A stretch of 64,000 nt of DNA, taken from Pseudomonas sp. SLFW. Its GTDB lineage: Bacteria > Pseudomonadota > Gammaproteobacteria > Pseudomonadales > Pseudomonadaceae. The notes beneath the pieces were generated by a model. The model was not told the DNA's origin. It worked only from the letters and a program-made list of their open reading frames with translations, and did not search any database. The translations under genes and the position numbers were made by a program. This document shows, piece after piece, positions 18,396 through 27,470 of this stretch; position 1 is the stretch's first letter; each line of letters starts with the position of its first letter. The stretch is from positions 434,001 to 498,000 of the forward strand of contig NZ_JAAAKW010000002.1 in the NCBI RefSeq assembly GCF_009905615.1, given 5' to 3'.

Positions 18396-19589
18396 ATGAC
18401 AGGCCCCCTGAACGGTGTGCGCGTAATTGAAATCGGCACACTGATCGCAGCGCCCTTCGCCGCACGCTTGATGGGCGAGTTCGGCGCTGAGGTGATCAAG
18501 ATCGAATCCATGGGACAGGGTGACCCGCTTCGTAAATGGCGAAAGCTGCACGAGGGCACCTCGCTGTGGTGGTATCTCCAGTCTCGGAACAAAAAATCCC
18601 TGTCGCTGAACCTCAAATCCCCCGAAGGCATCGAGATCGTCAAGCGTCTGGCCGAAAGCGCCGACGTGTTGATCGAAAACTTGCGCCCCGGCGCGCTGGA
18701 AAAACTCGGTCTTGGCTGGGATGTCCTACACGCCTTGAACCCCAAGCTGACGCTGGTTCGTATCTCGGGCTACGGCCAATCCGGTCCTTATCGTGATCGT
18801 CCGGGCTTTGGTGCCATTGGCGAGGCCATGGGCGGCATTCGTTACACCACCGGCACCCCCGGTTCGCCTCCGGCGCGAGTGGGCGTCAGCCTCGGTGATT
18901 CACTGGCTTCGATGCACGCTGTGATGGGCGCGCTGATGTCGTTGCTGCGCGTGAAAACCGGGCAAGGCGATGGCCAGATCGTCGATGTCTCGCTGGTCGA
19001 AAGCGTGTTCAACCTCATGGAAAGCCTGGTGCCGGAATACGACATGCTTGGCCATGTTCGTGAGCGCACCGGCGGTGCACTGCCCGGCATCGCACCCTCC
19101 AACACCTATCCGACCGCTGATGGCGCATTTGTCGTCATCGCCGGCAACAGCGATCCGATTTTCAAGCGCTTGATGCACACGATTGGCCGTCCTGACCTGG
19201 CTGAAGCCCCTGAGCTTGCACAGAACGATGGCCGTGCTGCGCAAAGCGAGATGCTCGATGCGGTGATCAGCGCATGGTCGTCCAATTTGCCTATCGACGA
19301 CGTCCTTGAGGCGCTTGAACAGGCGGAAGTGCCCGCCGGCCGGATCTATAACGTCGCTGACATTGTGGCCGACCCTCACTATCAGGCGCGCGAGATGATC
19401 CTCGACGCGCAACTGCCCGGCGGCGCCCACGTGAAAATGCCCGGCATCGTGCCCAAACTTTCCGAAACACCGGGTTCGGTGAACTGGCAAGGGCCTGCCT
19501 TGGGTCAACACACTGACAGCGTCCTGAGCGATCTGGGCCTGACCGCTGCCGATATCGCACAACTCAAAACAGAGGGGGTGGTGCAATGA
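18396..19589 (+). CDS. CaiB/BaiF-family CoA transferase
   Basis: A 397-residue class III CoA transferase that moves CoA between carboxylic acids through an enzyme-bound anhydride. The catalytic aspartate is Asp168 in SLGDSLASMH, matching formyl-CoA transferase. Other family marks are VIKIESMGQGDPLR, ENLRPGALEKLG and SGYGQSGPY. The stop overlaps the start of the HMG-CoA lyase gene (ATGA), so the pair is coupled. The likely role is activation of a hydroxy-dicarboxylate such as 3-hydroxy-3-methylglutarate for the lyase (inference from the pair). Confidence 0.9.
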   Translation: MTGPLNGVRVIEIGTLIAAPFAARLMGEFGAEVIKIESMGQGDPLRKWRKLHEGTSLWWYLQSRNKKSLSLNLKSPEGIEIVKRLAESADVLIENLRPGALEKLGLGWDVLHALNPKLTLVRISGYGQSGPYRDRPGFGAIGEAMGGIRYTTGTPGSPPARVGVSLGDSLASMHAVMGALMSLLRVKTGQGDGQIVDVSLVESVFNLMESLVPEYDMLGHVRERTGGALPGIAPSNTYPTADGAFVVIAGNSDPIFKRLMHTIGRPDLAEAPELAQNDGRAAQSEMLDAVISAWSSNLPIDDVLEALEQAEVPAGRIYNVADIVADPHYQAREMILDAQLPGGAHVKMPGIVPKLSETPGSVNWQGPALGQHTDSVLSDLGLTAADIAQLKTEGVVQ

Positions 19590-20524
19590 TCACCGACTTT
19601 TCCGAGCGTTTGATCGTCCAGGAAGTTTCGCCGCGCGACGGTTTGCAAATCGAGCCCACTTGGGTCGAAACACCCGACAAAATCGAGCTCATCGATCAGC
19701 TTTCTCTAGCCGGTTTCAGCCGCATCGAGGCCGGCTCTTTTGTTTCGCCCAAGGCCATTCCCGCGCTGCGTGATGGCGACGAGGTGTTTCGTGGAATCTT
19801 GCGCCACCCGGGCGTGATTTACGTGGCGCTGATCCCCAACCTCAAGGGGGCGCAGCGTGCGATAGACGCAGGTGCCAACGAGCTGAATCTGGTGATGTCC
19901 GCCAGCCAGACCCACAACCTGGCGAACATGCGCATGCGCTGCGAGCAGTCGCTCAGTGCGTTTGGCGACGTCGTTTCCTTCGCCGCTGGCCATCCCGTGA
20001 GTCTCAACGGCTCTATCGCCACGACGTTCGGTTGTCCATTCGAGGGCAAGATCGACGAAGACCGCGTGCTGCAGATCGTCGATGCCTACCTGGAACTGGG
20101 CATGCAGGGCATTTCGCTGGCGGACACAACAGGCATGGCCAACCCGCGTCAGGTGCATCGGCTGGTACAGCGCGTGCTGACCCGCATACCCGCGTCGGCA
20201 CTGACGCTGCACTTCCATAACACCCGTGGGTTGGGGCTCAGCAATGTCCTCGCGGCCTACGAGGCAGGCGCTCGCCGTTTTGATGCGTCGTTGGGTGGCT
20301 TGGGCGGTTGCCCGTTCGCGCCTGGCGCATCAGGAAATATCTGCACTGAAGACCTTGTGAACATGTGCGAAGAAATGGGGATCGAGACCGGTGTCGACCT
20401 GCCGCATCTCCTGAAACTCTCGCGCGGCCTGCCTGCGCTGCTCGGGCATGAAATGCCGGGGCAAGTTGCCAAGGCAGGGCGCAACTGTGATTTGCATCCC
20501 GCGCCTGAACATCTGCCGGGCTGA
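19586..20524 (+). CDS. Hydroxymethylglutaryl-CoA lyase family protein
   Basis: A 312-residue TIM-barrel lyase; HMG-CoA lyase makes acetoacetate and acetyl-CoA. The substrate/metal motif SPRDGLQIE is near residue 14, LHFHNTRG supplies metal histidines, and GGCPFAPGASGN carries the catalytic Cys242. It overlaps the CoA transferase gene by four bases. Related enzymes cleave other 3-hydroxyacyl-CoA thioesters (for example citramalyl-type), so the exact substrate is not certain. Confidence 0.88.
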   Translation: MITDFSERLIVQEVSPRDGLQIEPTWVETPDKIELIDQLSLAGFSRIEAGSFVSPKAIPALRDGDEVFRGILRHPGVIYVALIPNLKGAQRAIDAGANELNLVMSASQTHNLANMRMRCEQSLSAFGDVVSFAAGHPVSLNGSIATTFGCPFEGKIDEDRVLQIVDAYLELGMQGISLADTTGMANPRQVHRLVQRVLTRIPASALTLHFHNTRGLGLSNVLAAYEAGARRFDASLGGLGGCPFAPGASGNICTEDLVNMCEEMGIETGVDLPHLLKLSRGLPALLGHEMPGQVAKAGRNCDLHPAPEHLPG

Positions 20525-20569
20525 TTTATCGCGAGACATCTGTAGCCAAACGCTTTACCGAATACGAAC

Positions 20570-20591
20570 GAATACGCCTCGCCGCGTATTC
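20570..20591 (+). other. Intergenic hairpin between lyase and MFS genes
   Basis: Perfect eight-base stem gaatacgc / gcgtattc with a six-base loop and no T run. It may stabilise or attenuate the transcript between the lyase and transporter genes. Confidence 0.4.
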
Positions 20592-20648
20592 GTCCAGACA
20601 ACAAAAACAATAGGGCTCCCTTTGGGAAGTCCAACTGGAGTGACCGCA

Positions 20649-21983
20649 ATGACTATCTCCGTTCTAAACCCCCATAGCAGCGTCGTGGACGTTGTGAACG
20701 CCGAAAAAGCGTTGATCCGCAAAGTCGCGTGGCGGCTGATGCCGTTGATCATGGTCTGCTACCTGTTCGCATTCTTTGACCGCATCAACATCAGCTTCGC
20801 CAAGTTTCAGCTGCAAACCGACCTGAGCCTGAGCGACACCGCGTACGGCCTCGGCGCGAGCCTGTTCGTCATCGGTTACGTGCTGTTCGAAGTGCCGAGC
20901 AACATCATGCTCTACAAGGTGGGCGCCCGCCGCTGGATTGCCCGGATCATGATTTCCTGGGGCATCGCGACGGCGCTGATGGTGTTCGTCAACGCTGAAT
21001 GGCAGTTCTACGTGCTGCGCTTCATCATCGGCGCCATGGAAGCCGGTTTCGCACCCGGCGTACTGTTTTATCTGACGCTGTGGTTCCCACAGACCTACCG
21101 TGGACGTATCACATCGATCCTGTTTCTCGCCTCGGCCTTCGCCGGTCTGCTCGGTGCGCCGATTTCCGGCCTGGTGCTGGGCCACATGGACGGCGTCATG
21201 CAAATGCGCGGCTGGCACTGGCTGTTCCTGCTGGGCGGCCTGCCTTGCATTGCACTTGGTATCGCTGTGCTCAAGATCCTCAAGGACCGTGTTTCAGACG
21301 CCCATTGGCTGACCGACGCCGAAAAAAACTATCTTTCCAGCCGCATCGCCCAGCATGAGCCTAATAAACATGGCTCGCTGCTGACCGCCCTGAAAATGCC
21401 CGGCTTCCTGATGCTTGGCCTGATCTACTTTCTGATTCAGGTTGCGTCCTACGGCCTCAACTTCTGGGCGCCTCAGCTGATTCGCAGCGCAGGTGTCGAA
21501 AGCCCGGTCGTGATCGGCCTACTCACCGCCATCCCTTACATCTGCGGCGCCATCAGCATGGTTGTGATCGGTCGCCTGTCAGACGCCAGCGGCGAGCGTC
21601 GCAAATTTGTCTGCGGTCTGGTCGTGCTGGGTGCCATCGGCTTCTTCAGCGCGGGGATTTTCGCTCAGCACACCAGCATGCTGATCCTCTCCCTGGCCAT
21701 GCTCGGTGGCGGCATCGTTGCTTCCATCCCGGCATTCTGGACCCTGCCGCCGAAGCTGCTGGCCGGTGCAGGCGCAGGCGCGGCAGGCGGCATCGCGCTG
21801 ATCAACACCCTTGGCCAGTTCGGCGGCATCGTCAGCCCGATCATGGTCGGCAGCATCAAGGACATGACAGGCAGCACCACGCCAGCGCTGTACGTGATTG
21901 GCGTCACCAGCGTGATTGCGGCAGGTTTGTTGTTGTGGGCGTTGCCCGAGAAGTTGCGGACGTTGGATAAGAATCACGACTGA
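20649..21983 (+). CDS. MFS transporter, anion:cation symporter type
   Basis: 444 residues with twelve hydrophobic segments. The first loops have FAFFDRINISFAKFQ and FEVPSNIMLYKVGARRWIARI, which mark the ACS branch (phthalate, tartrate and similar acid importers). GGAG lies eight bases before this ATG, so the longer frame upstream is rejected. It lies last in the LysR-CaiB-lyase cluster and probably imports the dicarboxylate those enzymes break down. A terminator follows directly. Confidence 0.9.
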   Translation: MTISVLNPHSSVVDVVNAEKALIRKVAWRLMPLIMVCYLFAFFDRINISFAKFQLQTDLSLSDTAYGLGASLFVIGYVLFEVPSNIMLYKVGARRWIARIMISWGIATALMVFVNAEWQFYVLRFIIGAMEAGFAPGVLFYLTLWFPQTYRGRITSILFLASAFAGLLGAPISGLVLGHMDGVMQMRGWHWLFLLGGLPCIALGIAVLKILKDRVSDAHWLTDAEKNYLSSRIAQHEPNKHGSLLTALKMPGFLMLGLIYFLIQVASYGLNFWAPQLIRSAGVESPVVIGLLTAIPYICGAISMVVIGRLSDASGERRKFVCGLVVLGAIGFFSAGIFAQHTSMLILSLAMLGGGIVASIPAFWTLPPKLLAGAGAGAAGGIALINTLGQFGGIVSPIMVGSIKDMTGSTTPALYVIGVTSVIAAGLLLWALPEKLRTLDKNHD

Positions 21984-21989
21984 CGCCTG

Positions 21990-22023
21990 AAAGCTGCGCC
22001 TGACTTCAGGCGCAGCTTTTTGT
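21990..22023 (+). terminator. Rho-independent terminator after the MFS gene
   Basis: Twelve-base stem aaagctgcgcct / aggcgcagcttt with a short loop and a T run, seven bases after the stop. It could also serve the convergent DUF3597 gene. Confidence 0.88.
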
Positions 22024-22056
22024 GCAGGTATAAGGCCGCATCGTCTGGTTCGAGCG

Positions 22057-22416
22057 TTATCCCTGAGTCGCGTTGTTCAACACGGCTTTATGCAACTCGA
22101 TGTTCTGCTCAGCGGTGCCCTCATAGGACGAAATCCCGACCTCCTCGGCCAACTTCTTCCGATTTTCCATGCTGCTGTCGAGCTTCAATGCCTTGAGCAA
22201 GTCCACGATGGACGACTGGGGATTCAGCCCTGGGTTGCCCTCCTTCAACTTCGTAATTTCGGCGCTGAGCTGATCAGGCGTAGGCTGGCTGCTCGCTCCA
22301 GGAGAAGACGACGCGCTCCCCGCCGTGGGCGCAGTCGGCGCATCTGGCGATGCCTGCGTGCTGGCGTTAGCCGTCCCAAACCCGAGTTTTTCAAGAATGC
22401 TGCTGATAATGCTCAT
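22057..22416 (-). CDS. DUF3597 domain protein
   Basis: 119 residues. The N-terminus MSIISSILEKLGFG is conserved in the family. A low-complexity Ala/Ser/Pro/Thr linker (about 16-47) precedes the helical DUF3597 core (about 48-119) with SSIVDLLKALKLDSSMENR and LAEEVGI. Function is unknown; the fold resembles peptidoglycan-associated or stress small proteins. There is no signal peptide. It is convergent with the MFS gene. Confidence 0.85.
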   Translation of the reverse strand: MSIISSILEKLGFGTANASTQASPDAPTAPTAGSASSSPGASSQPTPDQLSAEITKLKEGNPGLNPQSSIVDLLKALKLDSSMENRKKLAEEVGISSYEGTAEQNIELHKAVLNNATQG

Positions 22417-22898
22417 GGTAAGTCCCTTTTTTCAGTGATCGAACTGTTCGAGAAACGGCCGACAGGCAATTGCCCGTCCGTACAGAATCGCCATCTCCGT
22501 CGTCGCGGCGACTGACATGTCTTCACAAAAGCCTGTGCGCACCAACACACGCGCCAAACACGCACCTGCGCTATGCGAATTCAGGCTATGGAGCGAATAC
22601 ATTCCCCGAGACGGTCAAAACGGCTTCCATTGCTGGAAATGGGATCGTCACTGCCATGTGCGTGGGTGCAGTCCATAAAACGTGTGGCAGATCAGTCAGG
22701 TTGCAGCGTAGCCGCTAATTACTGGAGTGGCGGGGGGAGGGTTCGGTTCCAGAGCGTTCTGGGTTGAGGTTGATATCGGACGAGTGGCGAAGGCGCGCCC
22801 CGTCCTCGATGCTCGTCGGGAGGGACGGGAGATAACGCGTAAGTACGCGTCTAGACTGGTGGTTATTTCGTTGGAGAGAGTGGGTCGTTGTAAGCGGC
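22417..22898. other. Gene-poor stretch
   Basis: 482 bases between the DUF3597 and DUF1275 genes. Frames here are short, disagree in composition, and lack ribosome sites. I see no tRNA, terminator or clear repeat; it is probably decayed DNA plus the DUF3597 promoter. Confidence 0.5.
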
Positions 22899-23549
22899 TC
22901 ACTTCGGCATGTATTTAGACTGCCAACTTCGTGGAATCGCTGCCGATGCGATGCCGACCCCCAAAGTGATAACGCCGCTAATGACCATGGCCTTGAAAGA
23001 AAGTGTGTGCGCCATTGTGCCGCCTGCAATTGCACCAACAAGCATGCCGCTCCAAGGTACAAGCTGAACACGCCATCCGATCCGCTGTTGCCCTAAGATC
23101 GCGCGGCCCAGACCTCGTCCAAACCGTGATAATGCCCCGGTGACGTAGGTTAGCCCTATGGGCAAACCATTCACTTCCTCGACGACCGCGTTAATCATCC
23201 CCATGGCAAGTACCGCCAAAATAGGCGCTATCGTGTTTTCTCCGAGAAATCCGCCAACGCAGAGCAGCAGCCCAATGCAAAGAAGTAGGGGCCACGACCG
23301 GCGGCCACTGTAGGTTGCAGCTATCACCCCTAAGGCATTTCCTACGACGAACGTTGCTACGAGCAGGGCGATGTGGAGGGCCAAGACAAAGTTGCTCGTG
23401 CTTAGCGACGCCGCAAGGCGTGTAGTATTGCCGCTCATGAATGAGACAAAGTCGCCAGTGACCATAAAACTGATCGAGTCCGTCATACCGGCGATGAACG
23501 AAAGACTGGCAACGAAACAGAGACCTATCCGTCCACGAAACCGGAACAT
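22899..23549 (-). CDS. DUF1275 (YoaK-like) membrane protein
   Basis: About 216 residues from the ATG of MFRFRGRIGL; the frame stays open to an ATG 37 codons upstream, so the start is uncertain. About six hydrophobic segments are visible. Family marks are FIAGMTDSISF and FVSFMSGNTTRLA near the N-terminus and GLPIGLTYVTGALSRFG in the middle. Function is unknown. Base composition is visibly less GC-rich than the neighbours, which suggests transfer. It stands alone in a gene-poor stretch. Confidence 0.82.
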   Translation of the reverse strand: MFRFRGRIGLCFVASLSFIAGMTDSISFMVTGDFVSFMSGNTTRLAASLSTSNFVLALHIALLVATFVVGNALGVIAATYSGRRSWPLLLCIGLLLCVGGFLGENTIAPILAVLAMGMINAVVEEVNGLPIGLTYVTGALSRFGRGLGRAILGQQRIGWRVQLVPWSGMLVGAIAGGTMAHTLSFKAMVISGVITLGVGIASAAIPRSWQSKYMPK

Positions 23550-24192
23550 TTGCCTGGCTTTGGCACCAGAATATTTAGGCTCTGGAAGCACTACGACCTC
23601 GACGATGTACAGACCCGAGACAATCTGTCTCGCATTTGATGGGCAGGCAGGGGGCAGCATCCCGTTCTAATTCTCACGGCACGATGCCAAGACGCGTTCC
23701 CGCCTGTCCTCCTGTTCATAGAGTGTCAGAAGTTTCTGCGAATTTCGCTACTGCATCAATCAATGACCGTCAAGCAGCGCCCTGAATCTGAAGAATGGAG
23801 GTTTGCGCCTTTTGGGTCAGCCTCAACTCTTGTTCTGTCTGGTCCCGGCCACTGGTCAAATCCAAGAGCACTCCTTGCCAATATCCACGCGTTCCAACAT
23901 AGCCGCATACGGCGACTCGATGTTCTGCACGTTTAGGGGGATCTGAAGATTTTAGATATTTGCTGCAGGCTGTAGCGAAGACGTCGAGACAAGGCAGGCG
24001 TCAAGGCGCTCGATGACAGGTCAATTTGCCATAGAAGTATAGGAAGAATGAGCGCGACTAGAGCAATCCCTGTAGTCCGCGAAAACTCCAGTCCTATTTC
24101 TTCCAAGCCACAGGCAACTCACTACAGGAAGCAACCATGCTGCTCCTTAGGCCGGATGATCTGACTTGGTACATGAGTTGTTACGCACGGGA
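23550..24192. other. Gene-poor stretch before tRNA-Thr, with one doubtful small frame
   Basis: No confident gene. A 57-codon frame on the minus strand (23933-24106, TTG start) reads LEEIGLEFSRTTG, then the hydrophobic IALVALILPILLWQI, then a basic tail; it could be a small membrane peptide or a remnant but has no good ribosome site. Composition is AT-richer than the core chromosome. I found no integrase and no displaced tRNA-Thr end. Confidence 0.4.
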
Positions 24193-24231
24193 CAAAAACA
24201 AAAGGCCCACATTTCTGCGAGCCTTTGTTTT
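24193..24231 (-). terminator. Terminator downstream of tRNA-Thr
   Basis: Read on the minus strand: a stem with aaaggc / gccttt arms and an extended inner helix, then a T-rich tract. It lies directly after the CCA end of the tRNA. Confidence 0.7.
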
Positions 24232-24234
24232 GTA

Positions 24235-24310
<76 letters not shown>

Positions 24311-24606
24311 GTTGTGGGCGCTGATTATAGGGATTTGATCGGGCGAGTAAAGCCCTAATTCAAGTTTTTTTGCGAGGCTTATGACCTGTCGCAATTACCG
24401 TTATTCACAAGCGGTCCATCGAGCTCGTTGCAAAAGGCCGTTTTGTGGAACTCTTCTCATTCGTTCGCAAGCTACTGTTTTTTCGAAAATTTAACACATG
24501 ATCAAAAAATGACCAATCGTGTAAATCGTTTGAGAATCAGGTTTTCTGTGTGTTCGTGGGATTTTCGTCAACAGAGTTATCCACAGGGCATCGTGCCTGC
24601 AGTGGG

Positions 24607-25812
24607 TCATTTCCGTTCCGCGAGGATGAGCAGGTTTCGAGGTGTGATGTGTGATGGGCAAAACGTACCGATCCGCACTTCGTAACTGCGTTGTTGCAGG
24701 TAGAGGGCGCGGTCGAGGGTGAGCCAGAGTTCGAGAGGGCGGCGGAAGAGGTTTCGGAGCAGTTCGAGGTTGCGGACTTCGGCCAATCGTTGCCAGCCGG
24801 TAGCTTCAAGGGCGGGCCAGTCTCGGTTGCCAGGCTCGGGCAGCTGTTTGAACACGGCGAGGTCGCGGCAGTAGTCGTTGAAGGGTTTGTCGAGCCAGGC
24901 GCTGGGGAGCGAGGGCGTTGGCAGGTAGTCGTCGATGCCGCGCAGTTGGCGTTGCAGCAGGTCGAATGCCAGCCTGCGGGCCATGGAGGTGTCGCGGTGG
25001 CGACGAACGCGGGCGCCTGCGGTGACGGTTTCGCTGAGCGGCAGGCCGAGGTCGTCGAGTGCCAAGTTGAGTGTTGACGCCTGACCTTCGTTTGACAGGG
25101 CTTGGTAGTGCTCGCTGGCGATGCGGTTGTAGCAGCAGGGGGCGATGGCTATCTGTTGGCACTCGGCGTCGCTGGCCAGTTGCATGAGGCGCACGTGGAG
25201 GTCGCCGCAGGCATGCAGGGCGACGGGGGTGTGGTGGGCTGCGAGTTGGTCGGCCGCCGTTTTGGCCATGACGTCTTGATGCAGATGCGCCGCCTGAATG
25301 CCGAGCTTATGGCTGAGTTGCCGGCCTGCTTCAACCAGCGTGGCATCGTATTCGAGGCAGGTTAGGGCTTGGCCATCGTGGGCGAGTCGTCTGCCGAGGT
25401 GGCCTTTGCCGGAGCACCAGTCGAGCCAGTGCGTAGGCGCCTCCCGAAAGCTCAGACTGCTGGTGAAGGCTTCGATCTGTTGCCATTTGCGACCGGGCAC
25501 GTCGACGTTCATGCGTGAGGAGATGGCGTTGAGGGCGTGGGTCGGCAGGGCGTCGATTTCGCTAAGCGCTTTGGATTCTCTGGCGAGCTGCGCGAAGGGC
25601 TCTGGCGCGTCAAGGTTTTCTGGATGGTTGTGGGCCGCTTCGGCCTCTTCCAGCGAGCGCTGGCGCAGCCATGTGGATAACGCCGGGTGTTCGGCTTCCC
25701 ATGGCAAATGGCGATGGGTGAAGGGTTTCGGCCGCCACAGGTGTTGATGCGCGAGCAGGAAGGCGTCGAGCGCGAGGAAGCGGGATTTCAGGTCGGTGGC
25801 GGACAAAGGCAT
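24607..25812 (-). CDS. SAM-dependent methyltransferase, METTL25/RRNAD1-like
   Basis: About 401 residues from MPLSATDLKSRF; an ATG 25 codons earlier adds a poor N-terminus. The SAM-binding motif is WCSGKGHLGRRLA, with the acidic ribose contact in LEYDATLVEAG. ALHACGDLHVRLM and the cysteine motif IAPCCYNRI follow. These match the Methyltransf_32 group, which includes METTL25-type proteins; the bacterial target is not known to me. It is transcribed towards tRNA-Thr and followed upstream by a REPIN. Confidence 0.82.
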   Translation of the reverse strand: MPLSATDLKSRFLALDAFLLAHQHLWRPKPFTHRHLPWEAEHPALSTWLRQRSLEEAEAAHNHPENLDAPEPFAQLARESKALSEIDALPTHALNAISSRMNVDVPGRKWQQIEAFTSSLSFREAPTHWLDWCSGKGHLGRRLAHDGQALTCLEYDATLVEAGRQLSHKLGIQAAHLHQDVMAKTAADQLAAHHTPVALHACGDLHVRLMQLASDAECQQIAIAPCCYNRIASEHYQALSNEGQASTLNLALDDLGLPLSETVTAGARVRRHRDTSMARRLAFDLLQRQLRGIDDYLPTPSLPSAWLDKPFNDYCRDLAVFKQLPEPGNRDWPALEATGWQRLAEVRNLELLRNLFRRPLELWLTLDRALYLQQRSYEVRIGTFCPSHITPRNLLILAERK

Positions 25813-25893
25813 GGTCGGAAAGCGCGGTGCTGGGCATGGGAAAAGCTTACGGGGTATTTGGGGAACGAGGTAGCTGAGGGTTGGCACTCACTC

Positions 25894-25985
25894 CCGTGGG
25901 AGCGAATTCATTCGCGAATCGTTGGTACATCCGATAGGGATGTACCGGATGCACCCTCGCATCGCGAATAAATTCGCTCCTACAG
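25894..25985. repeat. REPIN, family A
   Basis: Arms gtgggagcgaattcattcgc and gcgaataaattcgctcctac around an inner imperfect palindrome (gtacatccgat / gggatgtac). It lies between the ABC permease gene and the methyltransferase gene. Confidence 0.88.
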
Positions 25986-26024
25986 TTTTGGGCGGTGTGA
26001 ACCAGAAACGTTGTCGAACCTCGC

Positions 26025-26714
26025 TTACCGTCCTTGGCTCGCATCCACCCGCAGATGACGCTCCAGCAGTTTAAAGCCCTGTACCAGAACGAACGACATC
26101 ACCAGATAGATCACGCCCGCGATGAAGAGTGTCTGCTCTGGCATGTAGGTCCGTGCATTGATCGTGCGAGCCATCCCTGTGATGTCGAGCAGGGTCACCG
26201 TGCTGGCGAGGGCGCTGGCTTTGAGCATCAGAATGACTTCGTTGCTGTAAGCGGGCAGGCCGATGCGGGCGGCGCGAGGCAGGATGATATAGACCAGCGC
26301 CTTGCCCTTGGACATGCCCAGTGCGCGAGCAGCCTCGATTTCGCCGGGTGGCACGGCCTGGATCGCGCCGCGCAGGATCTCGGCAATGTATGCAGTGGTG
26401 TGCAGCGTCATGGTCAGCGCCGCGCAGAAAAACGGTTCACGCAGGTACGGCCACAGCACGCTTTGCGTCACGGCTTCGAACTGGGCGAGGCCGTAATAGA
26501 CGAGAAACAGTTGGACGAGTAGCGGCGTGCCGCGAAAGAAGAAGATGTAGGCGTAGGGCACGGCGCGGACATACGCGTTTCGCGAGGCCCGAGCGATGCC
26601 CATCGGAATCGCCAGGATCAGCCCCGCCACAACGGCGATGGCGACCAATTCCAGTGTAAGCGTTGCCCCTTGCAGCAATTTGGGCAGCCACTTGAGGACG
26701 AATTCCCAACTCAT
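26025..26714 (-). CDS. Amino-acid ABC transporter permease (HisM type)
   Basis: 229 residues with five to six membrane segments. The cytoplasmic coupling loop EAARALGMSKGKALVYIILP is the EAA motif that binds the ATPase. The start is the ATG overlapping the stop of the partner permease (ATGA), giving MSWEFVLKWLP. Together with the other permease it forms the inner membrane channel for a basic amino acid. Last gene of a four-gene operon. Confidence 0.92.
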   Translation of the reverse strand: MSWEFVLKWLPKLLQGATLTLELVAIAVVAGLILAIPMGIARASRNAYVRAVPYAYIFFFRGTPLLVQLFLVYYGLAQFEAVTQSVLWPYLREPFFCAALTMTLHTTAYIAEILRGAIQAVPPGEIEAARALGMSKGKALVYIILPRAARIGLPAYSNEVILMLKASALASTVTLLDITGMARTINARTYMPEQTLFIAGVIYLVMSFVLVQGFKLLERHLRVDASQGR

Positions 26715-27406
26715 GACGCGCTCCTCACAAAACCCACCGATGCGCGGCGTTCCAGCCATGCAAGGCCGATCATCGACATCGCTGTCATGCCCAGGTACAT
26801 AAGCGCCGCGACCATATAGAAGGTGAACGGCTGTTTGGTAGTCGTGACGGCGATCTGCGCGTGTCGCATGACTTCTTCAAGCCCGATCACCGATACCAGC
26901 GCCGTATCCTTCATCAGGATCATGAAAAGGTTGCCCAAGCCTGGCAGTGCGATGCGCCACATCTGCGGCATGACCAGTTTGATGAAGATGCGCGACCGGG
27001 ACATGCCCAACGCCAGCCCTGCTTCGCGATGCCCTTTCGGGATCGACAGCATGGCGCCGCGAAACACCTCAGTTGCGTATGCGCCGAAGCACAGGCCCAG
27101 AGCGATGACGCCTGCCGCGAAGGCGCTGAGCGACAGGTTGGGGATGCCGAACACATGCCCGATGGCGCGCATCGAACTCACGGTGCCGAAATAGATCAGC
27201 AGCACCCACAGCAGTTCGGGAATGCCGCGCACCAGCGTCGAATACATCCCGCCGATCCATTGCAGAATACGGTTGGGCGAGGTTTTGGCGAGGGCGCCGA
27301 GCAGTCCCAGGATGAGGCCCAGGCACAGGGCGGACAGCGCGAGTTGAATCGTCATCAGCATGCCAGCCGCCAGGGCCGGGCCGAATCCTTGGAGATCGAA
27401 GTTCAT
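26711..27406 (-). CDS. Amino-acid ABC transporter permease (HisQ type)
   Basis: 231 residues with five to six membrane segments and the EAA loop EAGLALGMSRSRIFIKLVMP. Pairs with the HisM-type permease that overlaps its stop. It starts 64 bases after the receptor gene in the operon. Confidence 0.92.
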   Translation of the reverse strand: MNFDLQGFGPALAAGMLMTIQLALSALCLGLILGLLGALAKTSPNRILQWIGGMYSTLVRGIPELLWVLLIYFGTVSSMRAIGHVFGIPNLSLSAFAAGVIALGLCFGAYATEVFRGAMLSIPKGHREAGLALGMSRSRIFIKLVMPQMWRIALPGLGNLFMILMKDTALVSVIGLEEVMRHAQIAVTTTKQPFTFYMVAALMYLGMTAMSMIGLAWLERRASVGFVRSAS

Positions 27407-27470
27407 GGCTTTGCTTGGTTAACGGATCGGCACCGCCGCAGGTCGAGTGCGGCGATGCTGGTCAGGCGGG

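Noticed and set aside
22715..23071. Minus-strand frame overlapping the DUF1275 gene end
   Set aside because: Overlaps a better gene and has no domain-like sequence.
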